Shown here one piece after another: positions 1 to 10,885 of a stretch of 64,000 nt of DNA. The DNA comes from Ligula intestinalis. Lineage: Eukaryota > Platyhelminthes > Cestoda > Diphyllobothriidea > Diphyllobothriidae. The first letter of the stretch is position 1; each line of letters starts with the position of its first letter. The position numbers were made by a program, and so were the translations under genes. The stretch lies in assembly GCA_036362985.1 (NCBI GenBank), contig JAYGXS010000004.1, forward strand, positions 62,070,974-62,134,973. The letters run 5' to 3'. The notes below the pieces were generated by a model. The model had not been told where the DNA came from. It was given only the letters and a program-made list of their open reading frames with translations, and did no database searches.

Positions 1-2787
1 TGAAAGGGGTTAAAAGAATAACGTGAGAGGCGAACATAATCCCAGTCTAATATACAGGAAAGACCCCTTATAGAGCGGTGGGGAGAGGGGGGAGGTGAGT
101 TGAATCCAAAGAAAACGATCATATCAGGAAATCGACACCCTCCAAACTTTTATATATAAGCTCGATGAGACTGTTAACTGGCACATGCCTTGTACCAGTT
201 AGCCACAGACAGAAACTAGTTTGACGATGAAACGCTAGCCTGCGGATATATATATTTAAGAATATGTTCCACTTGACATAAAAACGCCTTTTTACCATAA
301 ACCGGCATTATGCAGCAGTTCGTTAGTCAATGCAGCACATATAGTACCATAGGACGAGCGCACTACGCAGAACGATAATAAATGCTTTAATTACATCTGA
401 ACTTTTATGGAACCACGCCAGCATTTTAAATGAGTGAGTTTTAGTGAAACCTGCGCTGAACTAGTGATTTAACCCTTATTAGGCCAATTGCACGTTTTAA
501 AGTGCGGAAGGTAAACATTTGCTAACTGAAAATTCACTAGTACAATGATTAGTTAATGCAAACGAAGATAAAACTGCAAGCGCATGAAGCTTTAGGGGAA
601 ACGCGGCATCAGAAAATGTGCCTAGTTTGATGCTCCAACGATGTTGTATTCTCGTTCATGGTGCCACTTCGTAACATTGGCAATTTAAAGTGACATTTGA
701 GCGTGCTGTAATGATATTGTGACTACCATATATAAACTAATAAAACATTACCTGTGGACCGCTCCTAAGTAGTGCGCTTACTGCATTTGAATTTAATGAC
801 TCGCAGTCGGGTTAAAACGTCATTATTGTGAAGAAAATACGGTTTCTTAACTGCCACCAGTCAGCAAACTATCTAATTATTCATGCTTCCTTTGGCAAAA
901 CCTTCGTTAAAGAGCAGTCAAAAATGGATATTAAAATAAGGTAAAAGGAAAGAGAGGAGGACAAGGGCAATGCATGAGAAGCAAAATACTGCAATACGTA
1001 AAAAACGTTCAGGAACAACACGTTTAGATGCGTGCGGAGATGTTGTTAACAAAGAGAATAAATTATCACCGACGTCATGCAACTTTGGTGGATATCAGGT
1101 TATACGGTTGTCTTAGGGGTAAAAAATTCCATAAAAACTTGCACCTTTAAACAAGGGACATGCAAATACTAGGGTAGGAGCATTAAAAACTGTTAAAATA
1201 AGATACGTAAAATGAACTGAAGAGCGCAAAAAAAAACTCGTAAGTTCAACTTTTTGGAGTGCATTAGAACAGAAATTTACGCCCAACAACAATAATAATG
1301 ATCTATTGACTTAAATTTTGAGGAAATGTCTAGGCTTTAGAGAAACTCGATAAGGTAGTAAGATGGCTGCGTGACAGCGATACAACCTTTTGGAAACCCA
1401 ACGTAAAATGCGTTGACAACGCAACATATAGAAAAAATACGTAGAGAAAATTGATGAATGTGAGTAATAAATGTATTTTAATAAAATAGAATACTTATTT
1501 TCCACAATAATTAAAGAAACACACCCGATAAGGCATTTAACGCAATAAGATTGAATCGTAAGTCAATTTAAACAAGAAGGTCAGAATCGTAATTCATGTT
1601 GGTCATCTCCAGGGCCTATTCGGATTTATGAACTATTATTATGGCTCTTGGTGAACATTAAGTGGGATTTGGGCATACAAACTAAACAAGACTTAATGCT
1701 CTACCATCAGTGTAAGTATTGGAGATTTATAAGCCAGGCAACTCAGAGGAAGAACGGAATGTATTTGATAACTTGTTTGGCAGACTTGGAAGATGGATTC
1801 ACTTTTCCCCCATCTTGATTTACGAATTTTCATTCACTGTGGTGCCATTGTTAAATAAAAGACTAAGTGGGGAATCAATTTACTAGATACTGGAGAAAGG
1901 TATGGAAGTTTAGTAATGTGTGTTCTTGTAGCTTTTCCTTTCTAGGTATATACATCTAGCGTAATTTTTTTATTCTGCACTATATGTACATGCTGTTTGA
2001 CCACACACACTTTTTCTTCAACTCAGTCTACGTGCTGCAATTGCCCGAGAGACTCTATTCCTGGCGTGACCAACGACTGCTATGGAAAGTGTCCGTGGAA
2101 AGAAAGGTCCTAATATTGACCTTCCATTTTAAGCACGCTGTAAATCAATACTGCAACCTTCGTGTGGCCGGACGAACAAACTTGGCCAGCAATTTAGGTC
2201 AATGCTTCTTCGTCGCAAGTCGAACTGCCGGCTACTGTTCAAGAAAGTCGTTCGGAACTCGTGAGTCTCCGTCGTTATCTTTTCATGTCCTTGTTTTACA
2301 CTTTTTATTCGTTTTTTGGTTGCTATAGTTTGCAATAGTTGAGTTACGACTGTCTAGGATTTTGTGTTTAACGTTTTCTAATACATTTTTTACATTTTGT
2401 AGGCGTTAGACCCATTTGGGTACTATATTAACCAGATGGTTATTTGGGATCCGATTTTAGGGAAACTACTTTCATTTATAAAAACCCGTAAATCCGCAAA
2501 TGTGAAAATATTTGTAAGGGACGACCGCCTTCCCTACACCTGGCTCCAACTTATGAGTTTTTCAGAGGACGGTGATAAGTGAGTGCTCTCAAGAAATTTT
2601 CGGGATTTGCTACAATTGTTAAAGTGACTGCTTTTACATTAGAACGTTTTGCATTCATCTATATAAACATTAATTTGCCTATAAGATATGTAAAAACCTC
2701 ATATCGTTTGAGAATACAACATCCCAAAATTGATGGATTAGGATGCTTTGATTAAGAGAGCTACCTAGACGTCATTTTTAGTTCTCT
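1..2787. other. AT-rich stretch without recognised gene
   Basis: I see no coding region, RNA gene or element that I can name here. The longest open frame is about 114 codons (1984-2328, + strand). It is rich in Phe, Leu and Cys, shows no motif and has no similar copy elsewhere in the window, so I treat it as chance. Old, unrecognisable repeats are possible. Confidence 0.5.
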
Positions 2788-2817
2788 TCATACATGTAAG
2801 TATACTTACATGTATGA
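2788..2817. repeat. Perfect 30-bp palindrome
   Basis: The stretch is its own reverse complement over 30 bases with no spacer; each 15-base arm is TCATACATGTAAGTA or its complement. It could extrude as a hairpin or be a dimeric binding site. It sits directly before a GC-rich block in otherwise AT-rich DNA. I do not recognise it as the end of a known element. Confidence 0.9.
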
Positions 2818-2820
2818 CGG

Positions 2821-2880
2821 CGACGGGGGAAAACGGGTTGACATCCCCGCCCTCAGCCCCGCTCGACGGGGGAAAACGGG
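2821..2880. repeat. 17-bp direct repeat, two copies, GC-rich
   Basis: CGACGGGGGAAAACGGG occurs at 2821-2837 and again at 2864-2880, identical, 43 bp apart from start to start. Short runs of C and G between them could pair with the G runs. The block has sharply higher GC than its surroundings. It is unassigned and may be a remnant of a tandem repeat. Confidence 0.85.
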
Positions 2881-3059
2881 GATTGTGCTAGCAGGGTAGA
2901 CACAAGCTTTTCCTATCCTATTTGCACCACAAAATTAAGTACGGTTTCCTAAGAATTCATGTGAGCGGCAACATTTCAAAGAGGAGCACAGATGTAAAAA
3001 ATGGGATTTGAGTCTCGTGAATGAATTTAAATCCCTCCTCGCTACGGCCCAGTTTGGCA

Positions 3060-4779
3060 TATAATTTCAAGTTCTTTGAGCAAACTTGCATTTAGTCTAT
3101 ATGTCAATATAGGAGACAAAGTTTTTGTTAATTATTTAAGAGTAAACTGTATATTTTCACAAGTTTGGATATAGAAACTTGGACGTGACGATTCTGTGGC
3201 TCTGAAAAATTCAACTGCTGCGTATCATTTCCTACCCGAAGATTTAGCCTAACTGGAAGTGCAAGCCTCAAACTCTGCTCACCTTCGAATCTCCTTCCAG
3301 CTGTGTGCTCCCGGACTCTGCTCTTCATCGTAGAATGGGCCAACATTTAAGGCTGAGTCGTTATTTCCTATACCCTTATCCTTATCCCAATATTTTTCCA
3401 CTATTGAAGATCACTACTGACTCCCACGTTATGTTTAAGGCAATTTTACAATCAAAGGCATTTGCTAAGAATCTCACCGAGCACGTAAAACGTATATGCT
3501 AAAAGTTTGTTATCACGAAAACTTTTACCACCGCATTGTCTCGAACCCGGGTCGGAAAATCTTATTGTTAGATGTATCAATGCCTCTGACCACCCAGACA
3601 CTTCAAAACGAGTCCTTGACAAATAATCCATACACAAGCAGAAAATAACCGCCAGTATTGCTATTCGCCTAATGTAATTGATTGTTCACCTCCCGCCAAC
3701 GGGCAAAAAAGTTTACTTACTTTACCGAATGTAGGCTACGAGAACGAAACTTGCATGGGATGTTTCAACCTTCACCAGAGTTTTTTTACAGGCAAAGCAA
3801 GAGGTAAACAAACTGAAACGAGACGTATTTAATCGAAAAACGTCTATTTCTTGTGCAGCTATTAAAGCAGCACTTGCAAGCCCAAAACCTGTGGTAAATA
3901 AAAGTTCGTATGCTTATAAAGCCTCAGCCGGCATACCTGAAACTTGCATAGCAGACGTCTTGTCTGCCGAACCCAATACACCAGCGGACGTGTCGAACGT
4001 TTGAAAAGGATTTGAACTAAGTCCGCAGTTTACACCATAATTTCTCAGCTCAGGTCACATTAGCATTGATCTGAATTTACAACCCAGTGCTACATCGTTG
4101 CTCGACGCTGCACTAGAAAGCTATGATAAAGTGGTCAATGCGTTCATAAAGCCAACTAGGAAAAGGACTAAGACGACCAACCCGTTCACGGATTTGGACT
4201 CAGTTAACCCAATAGCCAATACACTAGGACCTATCGAACCAAGTCTACCGGATACAAGTGGTCACCCGGTCGAAACACGTGCACTGACAACAGGCACCCC
4301 ATTGAGGCTTTAGCAGCATGTAGTTGTAAAAGGGGTCCAGGGTCAGCATCAACAATTCCAAATGAGTGAGGTGACCATGACGGGGGTCTCCTAAAAAGTA
4401 TGCTGAAACGTTGCTATAAGCAAGCGAGTCATTCTGCATTCTCAAGGCATTTCGAATAGGCAGGGCTCCAGCAGCCCCAGGATCAAATCCTCGGCACAGG
4501 CACAACGCTTATTAGAGCGAAAGCTATCCTTACGGAGTCTGCATTTAAAAGTTTTATCTTTTAGCCGGATTACAAGTTGAAAGAGCGAATGAAGTTAAGG
4601 CAGTTTATAATAGAACTGGAGAAAAACGAAGGACGAATGGCGAGACTAATCTCAAAATAAGAGGGAGAAAAATAATTAAAGTCCAAAGGGCATTTCTCTG
4701 ATCGAAGGCAGTAACTGACAGCCTAGCTGTTGCTGTAACAAATGCACAGGCCGAGCTATTGCCGGCCAATGATGTCCTG
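3060..4779 (+). mobile_element. LINE-A copy 1, 5' part (5' UTR and ORF1 remnant)
   Basis: This is a degenerate + strand copy of the CR1-like element that is better preserved at 27128-32728. The 5' UTR similarity starts near 3060 and includes a shared stretch around 3092-3200. The ORF1 part follows, with a coiled-coil piece at about 3795-3860 (KQEVNKLKR) that reads straight into the next ORF1 segment; in the better copy a frameshift lies at that point. At 4098-4313 the acidic/basic module beginning LDAALESYDKVV is open for 71 codons. Only one copy of this module is present here, against two in the other element. A Ty3/gypsy-type element interrupts the copy at 4780, and ORF2 resumes at 7558. 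Confidence 0.75.
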
Positions 4780-5071
4780 TGTGAGTCCCCAAAGAGAGAA
4801 CACGACAAGAGGGGTGTAACCGTAGAAGTCCTTTAGTGTTCTATGCACAACAAATTTTAGGGAAACCAACGTGTGTAACGATGAACATTGCGCCAATCAG
4901 TTTTCCCTCTGAGATATTGACCAGTCCCATTGGTTGTTTGACTCAGTGGATGACGGTGGTTTAAAATCTGAGTTATCGATCGGTTGACGGCCCGTGTAGG
5001 CCGATCGATAGCCTGCTTGCGTTGTGGCCATGCTTCGCAAGCTACTGCTTGGTAAGGCTGTTCGTTAGACA
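4780..5071 (-). repeat. Downstream (3') LTR of the gypsy-like element
   Basis: This is the partner of the LTR at 7250-7552. Shared blocks include AAAGAGAGAACACGACAA near the left end, TTTAGTGTTCTATG, and CTTCGCAAGCTACTGCTTG near the right end. It begins TGTGAG and ends GACA on the + strand. The purine-rich tract immediately to its right fits a 3' LTR for a minus-strand element. Confidence 0.82.
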
Positions 5072-5074
5072 CTA

Positions 5075-5821
5075 AACCGTCCCCTCTGAAGTCAAATCGT
5101 AAGATTTGAGTTGCGGATTCACTTGAAATGGAACCGCCTGCGTTCGTTTCCGGCTTGATCGCCTAGAAGGTTGGGGAGATTGACTGACAACTGGGACTGT
5201 AGTTTCTTGCCTTGGTTTTGGCAGGTCGAAGGTGTCCAGTAATAGTTCCAGTGATAAGGTTGGGTCTGGTCTTGACAAGTCAGCACATTTAGTGTGTTTC
5301 AACTAGTTGGCGTGCCGCACCAAAATTTCGGAACCGACCCGAATCTCGTTAACCACACCACCACACTTTCTGTAAACACGTCCAATCTTCCGCTTTTCCT
5401 GATTATTCCTGCAGTTCTTTGCAAGCACCGTCTGGCCTGGGTGAAACGATCGTTATTTTGAACCGTGGAATCAGTTGAATTGCCTTTGCATTGACGTCGG
5501 ATGGGCTGATTGTTTAGAGGCTTGAGTTCATGCCTTTTTGGCCCTGTGTTTCCTCATGGAGAGGTCTAGGGAGTCGGTGGCAGTCGTGGGAAAGGAGGAT
5601 GGAGATTTTGTTGAGGCACCACGTCTTTTACGCACGCCGCTGTGAGCTGACTGACCAGGTGTTTGACGGGGCACGAAAGATGCTGGCGCTTTCTGTCCTG
5701 GATCCTCTTCCTTCTTCTTAGGCACTTTGGCATGAGGTGGAGGCGTTGACATCAGATTTGTTATCACCTGATTTGAGTTGGCGGGACTGGGCCAAGCTAC
5801 TGCACACCATTGCAAAAGCAA
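5075..5821 (-). pseudogene. C-terminal pol tail of the gypsy-like element
   Basis: Two minus-strand open segments (5528-5821 and 5072-5302) carry a Pro/Lys/Ser-rich tail, then LSLELLLDTFDLPKP and an Arg/Ser-rich end finishing just before the 3' LTR. From memory of the family, such tails end the pol polyprotein of flatworm Ty3/gypsy elements. It follows the protease with only a short gap, which points to an internal deletion of RT, RNase H and the integrase core. The match is by composition and position, not by a catalytic motif. Confidence 0.5.
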
Positions 5822-5850
5822 TTAAGTGGCAAGTCTAGGAAACCGAGCTT

Positions 5851-7235
5851 CTAGATCCAGTCAAGGTCAATCAAGTCAAGCTTCCGACGGTTCGTAAGAT
5901 AGCATGTTCCCTTGAATTGAGTGCTCTCAAAGGAAACGTCACCATCAAGCTCACTCGTGAGCCGGAGAAATCCACCATAAACATTCATGGGCTTTTTGTC
6001 CGATGTGGTCATCGGAGGCCGTCCAATCCTCTGCCATGTGCACCTGGAGACGAGACTAATGTCTGATGCCGTGTCCAGCTGGTGGCGTACAGGTTTGCCA
6101 TTGATGAAAACTGTAAGGTTTTTCCTCCGTGCATCAAAATCAGTCTGAAATGGGGCTAAGATTGATTTGGAATTTAGGCCAAAGTACAATGAAGGGCGCT
6201 TGGAACTTCTCGTCATCCTGTCGCTTGCCCTTGATTTGGGGGGTTGGCCTGCCTGACAGTGGTTTTCCTAATGACCTCGCTTGTGACATTTCTAACAAAT
6301 ATGCGTCCTAAATGGACGGAAGCGCATGAAATGCCATTCACCACATTGCCAGCATTTTGATGGTGGGTTTCTGGATGTGGGGTCTTGGGGCTTGCGTGGA
6401 GACATTGATCTCTCCTGGGTCAGAACCTGAACGCTGGTGGCGGCAAACGAGGAACCGGTTTGCTCCACGATGGCAGAATCATGCTGGAGATTTTTGAGCC
6501 ACTGACACTCAGCAGTCAATGTCTGCAGAGTAAACTTTGAGTCCTGTTCAATTTTTAAGAGCAGACGGGTCCCGATTTCAGCACCATAAGGTGACTGCAA
6601 GGCGCTCACAAAGATGAGGTACTTGAATTGGTCATCGTTCAACTCTCGGAGCTTGAACCGTTTTCACTCGTGGTTGACAGTGCTGGCGAGCGTCAGAAAG
6701 TCGTCTGCTTCTTTTTTCACCAGCTTGAGACACTGGTACCAAATATTGAGCAAGGAGCACTTTTCACCAAAAGTCTCTGACAGTCGCTCTACAGTTTCGT
6801 TGAAAGTGAAGTCACGAGGGTGTTTTGGCAGAATGATATCCGCGTACCGCTCGTGTTCTCTGGTGCCCAGTTTGCATAAATGCAGGCAAACCTTCTATGC
6901 ATCATCCGACTTGGCAAAATCAGCGCGGAAAATGTCGTCCCAACGTTTCAACCAAACGTCGAATATAACGCCAGAGTCGGGTTATAAATGAACTCTGTGA
7001 TAGAAGCCGCAGTTGCGTCCGCTGATGTAGACAATTTCGTAGAAGAATCTGGGTCAGACGAATGCAAACTGAATTTTTGCATCACAGACTCCATCAACTT
7101 CATGTGTGCAGCTTCGAATTGTTTTTGCTGTTGTTGCAGGATCGCGAGCAATTGTTCCGATGAAATATACATGGTGTGTTCTAGGTCTGCGTCGCCAAAA
7201 TATTCAAACGTAGCCCAGGCCAAAATATTTGCCAT
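5851..7235 (-). pseudogene. Gag and aspartic protease of the gypsy-like element, broken
   Basis: The frame opens at ATG 7235-7233, soon after the LTR, with a Gln-rich N-terminus. A capsid-like region follows, interrupted by a frameshift between about 6950 and 6640. It resumes with LNDDQFKYLIFVSALQSP, typical of flatworm Ty3/gypsy Gag. A zinc-knuckle pattern C-x2-C-x4-H-x4-C is visible near 6260-6300 but carries two in-frame stops. The protease segment (5851-6216) has the active-site motif LDTASDISLVS. It would have formed capsid and processed the polyprotein; with these lesions it cannot now be translated whole. Confidence 0.75.
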
Positions 7236-7249
7236 CTAGTTACGCCTCA

Positions 7250-7552
7250 TGTGAACCCCCAAAGAGAGAACACGACAAAAAGGGTGCAACGGCAGAAGTC
7301 ATTTAGTGTTCTATGTACAACAAATTTTAGGGAACCAACGTGTGTAACGATGTCCATTGAGCCAATCAGGTTTCTTTCTGAAATGGTGCCCAGTCCCATT
7401 GGTTGTTTGGCTCAGTGGATGACAATGGTTTGAAATCCGAATTATTGATCGATTGGCGGCCTTTGTACGTCCGCTTGTGTAGGCTGATCGATAGCCTGCT
7501 TGGGTATGGCTATGCTTCGCAAGCTACTGCTTGCTAAGGCTTAGTTAGGCCA
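7250..7552 (-). repeat. Upstream (5') LTR of the gypsy-like element
   Basis: Read on the minus strand this is the LTR before gag. Read on + it starts TGTGAACCCCC and ends in CA, the usual terminal dinucleotides. It aligns along its whole length with 4780-5071, with substitutions and small indels, including about 15 extra bases near 7455-7480. The divergence means the insertion is old. I could not identify a convincing tRNA primer-binding site in the few bases between this LTR and the gag ATG at 7235. Confidence 0.82.
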
Positions 7553-7557
7553 TCCTA

Positions 7558-8115
7558 ACAGCTGTCCACTTGCAGAAACCAAATACGTGCCCCCTTAAAC
7601 TGTTCGTTTTAAATGCCAGGTCTCTGCTTAATAAGATGCCTCTGCTCCAGACTCTGGTTTTCGTCAACCACCCAGAAATTGTTATGGAAGCAGAAAAATG
7701 CGTATAGCCCTGTGTAGATGATTCTGAACTCTATATTCTAGGATATTCTTGCATTCGAAATGATCGTAACAATGGCCGTGGCGGAGGAAGCTGCATCTAC
7801 GTTAAGCAACCACTTACATTTCGGTCGTTGGATTATTCAAAATTTACGGCGGTAGAAAGGAGCTGCTAATTTCCAGTTGTTTTAAAGAATAACTACTCCT
7901 TACTCGTTAGCCGTGTGTATCGCCCACTCTATGCCAGTGGGGTCTACGATCTTAGTCTCTCGCAGATATTTCATTCCGCAGCCGACTGGAATCTTAAGTA
8001 CTGCTTGATTGCAGGCGACTTCAATCTTTCTTAAGTGCAATGGTTACAACTCTCCGGTCCATTAAAGTTTGAGAACTTACTTGAGGCCGTAGATATCGGC
8101 ATATGGGATTGTTTC
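7558..8115 (+). mobile_element. LINE-A copy 1, start of ORF2 (endonuclease remnant)
   Basis: This continues the LINE-A copy after the LTR insertion. It matches the other LINE-A from the ORF1-ORF2 junction through the endonuclease: LNARSLLNKMPLLQ-like start, the NNGRGGGSCIYV block (about 7770-7800) and the AGDFNL motif (about 8010-8028). Stops and small indels are frequent. Similarity ends near 8115, at the GATATCGGCATATGGGAT block, and resumes at 11881 after a loss of roughly 375 bp relative to the full-length copy. Confidence 0.75.
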
Positions 8116-8625
8116 GTCCTCTGTCTTCTCAGACTCTATCCAGCAGTCACACGTACGCCAAAACCAGTGATAATAACTATCAAGGTGGTACGTTACTATA
8201 AAGAGAAATAGTACAAAATAAATACACAAACCTCAACAATTGATATTCCAAGTCAAGAGCAAAGGAAGTCCGTCAAAGGGGTATGGGTTCGGTTTTATAG
8301 GATCCCAGGAGGCAGTTCCTGGGGGTTCCCATTAGTCTGAATGTACCAGTCCAAAGGGTGGGGAGGGGGGACGGATGCGAACAGAGACAATGTTTTGTCG
8401 GCAAAGGGGGGAATGCAAGCGTTTGACAGGCAGTGGTTGTGGGGTGACTTGACGAGTGGGTCTCGGATTAGCCGCGGACACTGAGTCAAAAGGGAGGAAC
8501 GGACGTCTGGGTCGACACCGCAGTCAGGCTGGTCGTAATTTGAAAGTGTCAACCAAGGGCTGGGACGGGGTGAGGGCAGTATTAAGTCATGGGAATACAG
8601 CATTCCAGGGGGAAGTTGCAGCCTT
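8116..8625. other. Unassigned segment between LINE-A and the PLE patchwork
   Basis: No recognised domain. Open frames of 60-102 codons exist on both strands (for example 8295-8603, minus, rich in Pro, Leu and Ser) but show no motif. It may be a repeat inserted at the LINE-A break at 8115. Confidence 0.4.
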
Positions 8626-8712
8626 CGGAAAACGGTAAATAATCATTTTTGGACGGGAGTCTCGTAGGAGAATAGGTGTGGAAAATTGCAACTTTGTTCA
8701 GCCGGAAATAAC
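8626..8712 (+). repeat. About 85-bp direct repeat, left copy
   Basis: It closely matches 11797-11880, sharing TTTTGGACGGGAGTCTCGTA and the stretch that follows. Just downstream (to about 8745) an imperfect inverted repeat, GGTGTGGAAAATTG against CCAATTCTCCACACACC, could form a hairpin. The two copies flank a 3.1-kb block of mobile DNA in the same orientation. Confidence 0.75.
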
Positions 8713-8879
8713 ACCGCCCGCCAATTCTCCACACACCAACCACGTTGGCTCTGTTCAGTATAATTTAGTATATATAAGACAGAGAGAGGCAGAGCCTTTA
8801 AAAACTCTATTAACAGATCGATGTTGTAAGATCATGTATATTGTTCAAAGTCATATATACACTATCTAAATTTTTGTTG

Positions 8880-9480
8880 CCTTCCAAATGTATGACCAGC
8901 AAGCAAAGTAAGAGCAAGCCTTCGTTTGAATGCGCTGACGCTTTCAGCAAGAACAACCGAGGAAGAAAGGAGCGGGCTACATTGGCCGAACAACGCGACG
9001 TCTGGAGAAGAGAATGCGCGAGCACATACCAGCTTGGCTCAGCAGAGGGGAGAATAGACCAACCTCAAGCTCAATCCTCGCCCACCTACTTGATACAAAC
9101 CACCAAGTGGACGCGAGTGAAGCCTTTCGGGTCATATACCGCATGCCAACGCACTTCTCCAAAGGCTTGCACAAACGGGTGTTAGCCACAGCAGAAGCAG
9201 TGGCAATCCGGCTAGGAAAACCCATTCTATGCTGTCAAAAGGCGCTGGTTCAAGCCATCGGCCTCCCTTGGCCGACTGCCACGCGGAAATCCAACACCTA
9301 CTGAAGCCAAAGAAGACGAAGCTATGGAGAATAGTCAAGCGCACGCTGCGCGGCTGACATACAGAACTCAATCCGCAGACCGCGAGAACATCCCCCCTGT
9401 CTCATCTGGGCATGGCAACCAGCGTCCTACCCGCGCAAGCGTCCGCGTTCAGAAGACGAGGGAAAACTCAGCTGCTTAAT
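8880..9480 (+). mobile_element. Penelope-like element, GIY-YIG endonuclease end
   Basis: The + strand frame covering 8972-9304 contains AGYIGRTTRRLEKRMREH. This is the YIG half of a GIY-YIG nuclease (YIG at 8978-8986) with downstream Arg residues. It is followed by HIPAWLSRG, the SSILAHLLDTNHQVD block and a LGKPILCCQK tail, typical of the C-terminus of flatworm Penelope-like elements. In the family this nuclease nicks target DNA for retrotransposition. The frame upstream is lost, so the reverse transcriptase is missing. An in-frame stop near 9302 and a Pro/Ser-rich tail to about 9480 follow. Confidence 0.75.
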
Positions 9481-9599
9481 TACCCTCACCCTCTTCCTCC
9501 CCCTACCCCTCCCTAAATTTGACTATTATATAATCGCTGTAATTAAATGACCAATTTTATTTCCCATGCCATGTACTCGCCTGACGATGAATGACCGAA

Positions 9600-9880
9600 A
9601 ACGATCGTTTGCCAACACGATTTTTCAATCGTAGAAATGGGAATTTTCGCTGAACTAAGACGGACCAAAAAGTCCCTGGCTGTTAAGGGAACTCAATAAC
9701 TTCCTGAAGTTTGACACCCGACTTGCGGAGGCAAATGTTAGTTCCAAATTCATATCAGGATGCATGGATCGCGGGGAATACCCGAAACAATACTGGAGAA
9801 ACCTGCGCAGAAACAATATCAACCCCACCTCAGCTACGCTATGAAGATATGCGGAAAGTCATCTAGACACAGTTCGAGAC
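9600..9880 (+). pseudogene. Possible N-terminal piece of a Penelope-like ORF
   Basis: One + strand frame (about 9662-9880, one TGA near 9840) reads a charged helical segment with LLRELNNFLKFDTRLAEAN and CMDRGEYPKQYWRNLRRNNI. This resembles the region before the reverse transcriptase in Penelope-like elements. It lies just downstream of a Penelope C-terminus in the same orientation, consistent with head-to-tail copies. No catalytic motif is present. Confidence 0.4.
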
Positions 9881-9885
9881 GGAAT

Positions 9886-10885
9886 TCAGGAGCTCCAGCG
9901 GAACCTGTGCCATACTCCTCTGCGATGGTTTGCTGTGGGTGGGTTAAAATGCCATTGTATTTCAGAGGTCAGTAACTGATCTGATATTACTTTTTGATCC
10001 CACTTTTTGGCATCACTTTTGAGCACCCTAACTGAACCGAAGAAGTTGGTTCCATTGTCGCTATAGATATCAGTCAGTTTTCCTCGTCTACTAACAAACC
10101 TCATTAGGCACTGGATAAAGGAATCAGTAGAAAGACAGACATATATCTCAAGATGGACGGCTCTGGTTTGTAAGCAACTAAACAGACAACCATAGCGTTT
10201 TTCATAAGACACCCCATGCTTCGTCATAAAGGGTCTGAAATTGTCTACCCCAACACACTTGAAGGGATACCATCCCACTTATGTTCTCTATAGGGGAAGA
10301 GAGGCCATCATCTGTCCTTGGGGTGGCCTAAATTTACGTCTGCACGATAAATATGCTGACATGCTTCCCTTCACGATCCAAAACTTTTGACGGATATCCC
10401 CCAATACTTGTGCCATCCCGCAGTGTCCTTCTAGTTCGTGGAAGTAGTTGATTATTAAATCTGTCACGGGATGACGGTTTGGAAGAATTACAGGATTATT
10501 AAACGACTCATTATACATCGAGTAGTTCAAGCGACCTCATACGCGCATCGTACCATTAATTAGAACGGGACACAAGCACATCAAACCGCTAGATCTAACG
10601 GTTTTTCTTCAGCCGTCAAAATCCATTTGAGGAGATTGGAGAATACTTAATTCTTGAGTAAAGTGCTGACATTGTACGTACTTCATCAAACCATCTATAG
10701 CCTGACGCATCTCCATGACTCAAATATAGCCCTTCATCAATGTATCTGGAGGAGCCTTGCCAGCGGAAACGATAATATACTGCTTAAACGCAGGAACCAG
10801 ACCAAGGCTATTTGTAATCTGGTCCAACTTGAAAAACGGTTAACCAGTTTATCCAAACTGCCACACTGGCTTAACACATTGTAAT
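9886..10885 (-). mobile_element. BEL/Pao LTR retrotransposon fragment: integrase region
   Basis: On the minus strand, from 10885 down, the sequence reads a degenerate linker (motifs like YVQYQTFTQELSILQSP split over frames). An integrase zinc-binding region follows (NPVILPNRHPVTDLI, then HELEGHCGMAQVLGDIRQ, 10288-10530). The integrase core (9886-10278) has GVDNFRPF, TRAVHLEI and YSDNGTNF, supplying the first two catalytic Asp residues. The expected final Glu in the GGVWERM-type motif reads as His (RRGVWHRF), so the core is inactive. The reading frame shifts between the two domains. No LTR was found next to it. Confidence 0.8.

Larger units (their letters stand above)
4780..7552 (-). mobile_element. 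Ty3/gypsy-like LTR retrotransposon, internally deleted
   Basis: The element reads on the minus strand. It is bounded by two similar repeats of about 300 bp (LTRs at 7250-7552 and 4780-5071) and flanked by a near-identical 5-bp duplication, TCCTG (4775-4779) and TCCTA (7553-7557). It holds a gag-like frame, CCHC knuckle and aspartic protease, then jumps to what looks like the C-terminal tail of pol. Reverse transcriptase, RNase H and the integrase core are missing, so at about 2.8 kb it is roughly half the usual size. A purine-rich tract (minus strand, about 5078-5090) lies just before the downstream LTR, as expected for a polypurine tract. The element sits inside a LINE-A copy, between ORF1 and ORF2. 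Confidence 0.85.

Noticed and set aside
1984..2328. 114-codon + frame near the left end
   Set aside because: No motif, a skewed hydrophobic composition and no sign of splice sites joining it to other coding sequence.
8626..9660. Hammerhead ribozyme in the Penelope-like region
   Set aside because: Such elements often carry them, so I looked for CTGATGA with a nearby GAAA and stem pattern. The CTGATGAG found in the LINE-A 3' UTR (27371-27389, minus) lacks the GAAA half, and nothing suitable was seen near the PLE pieces.
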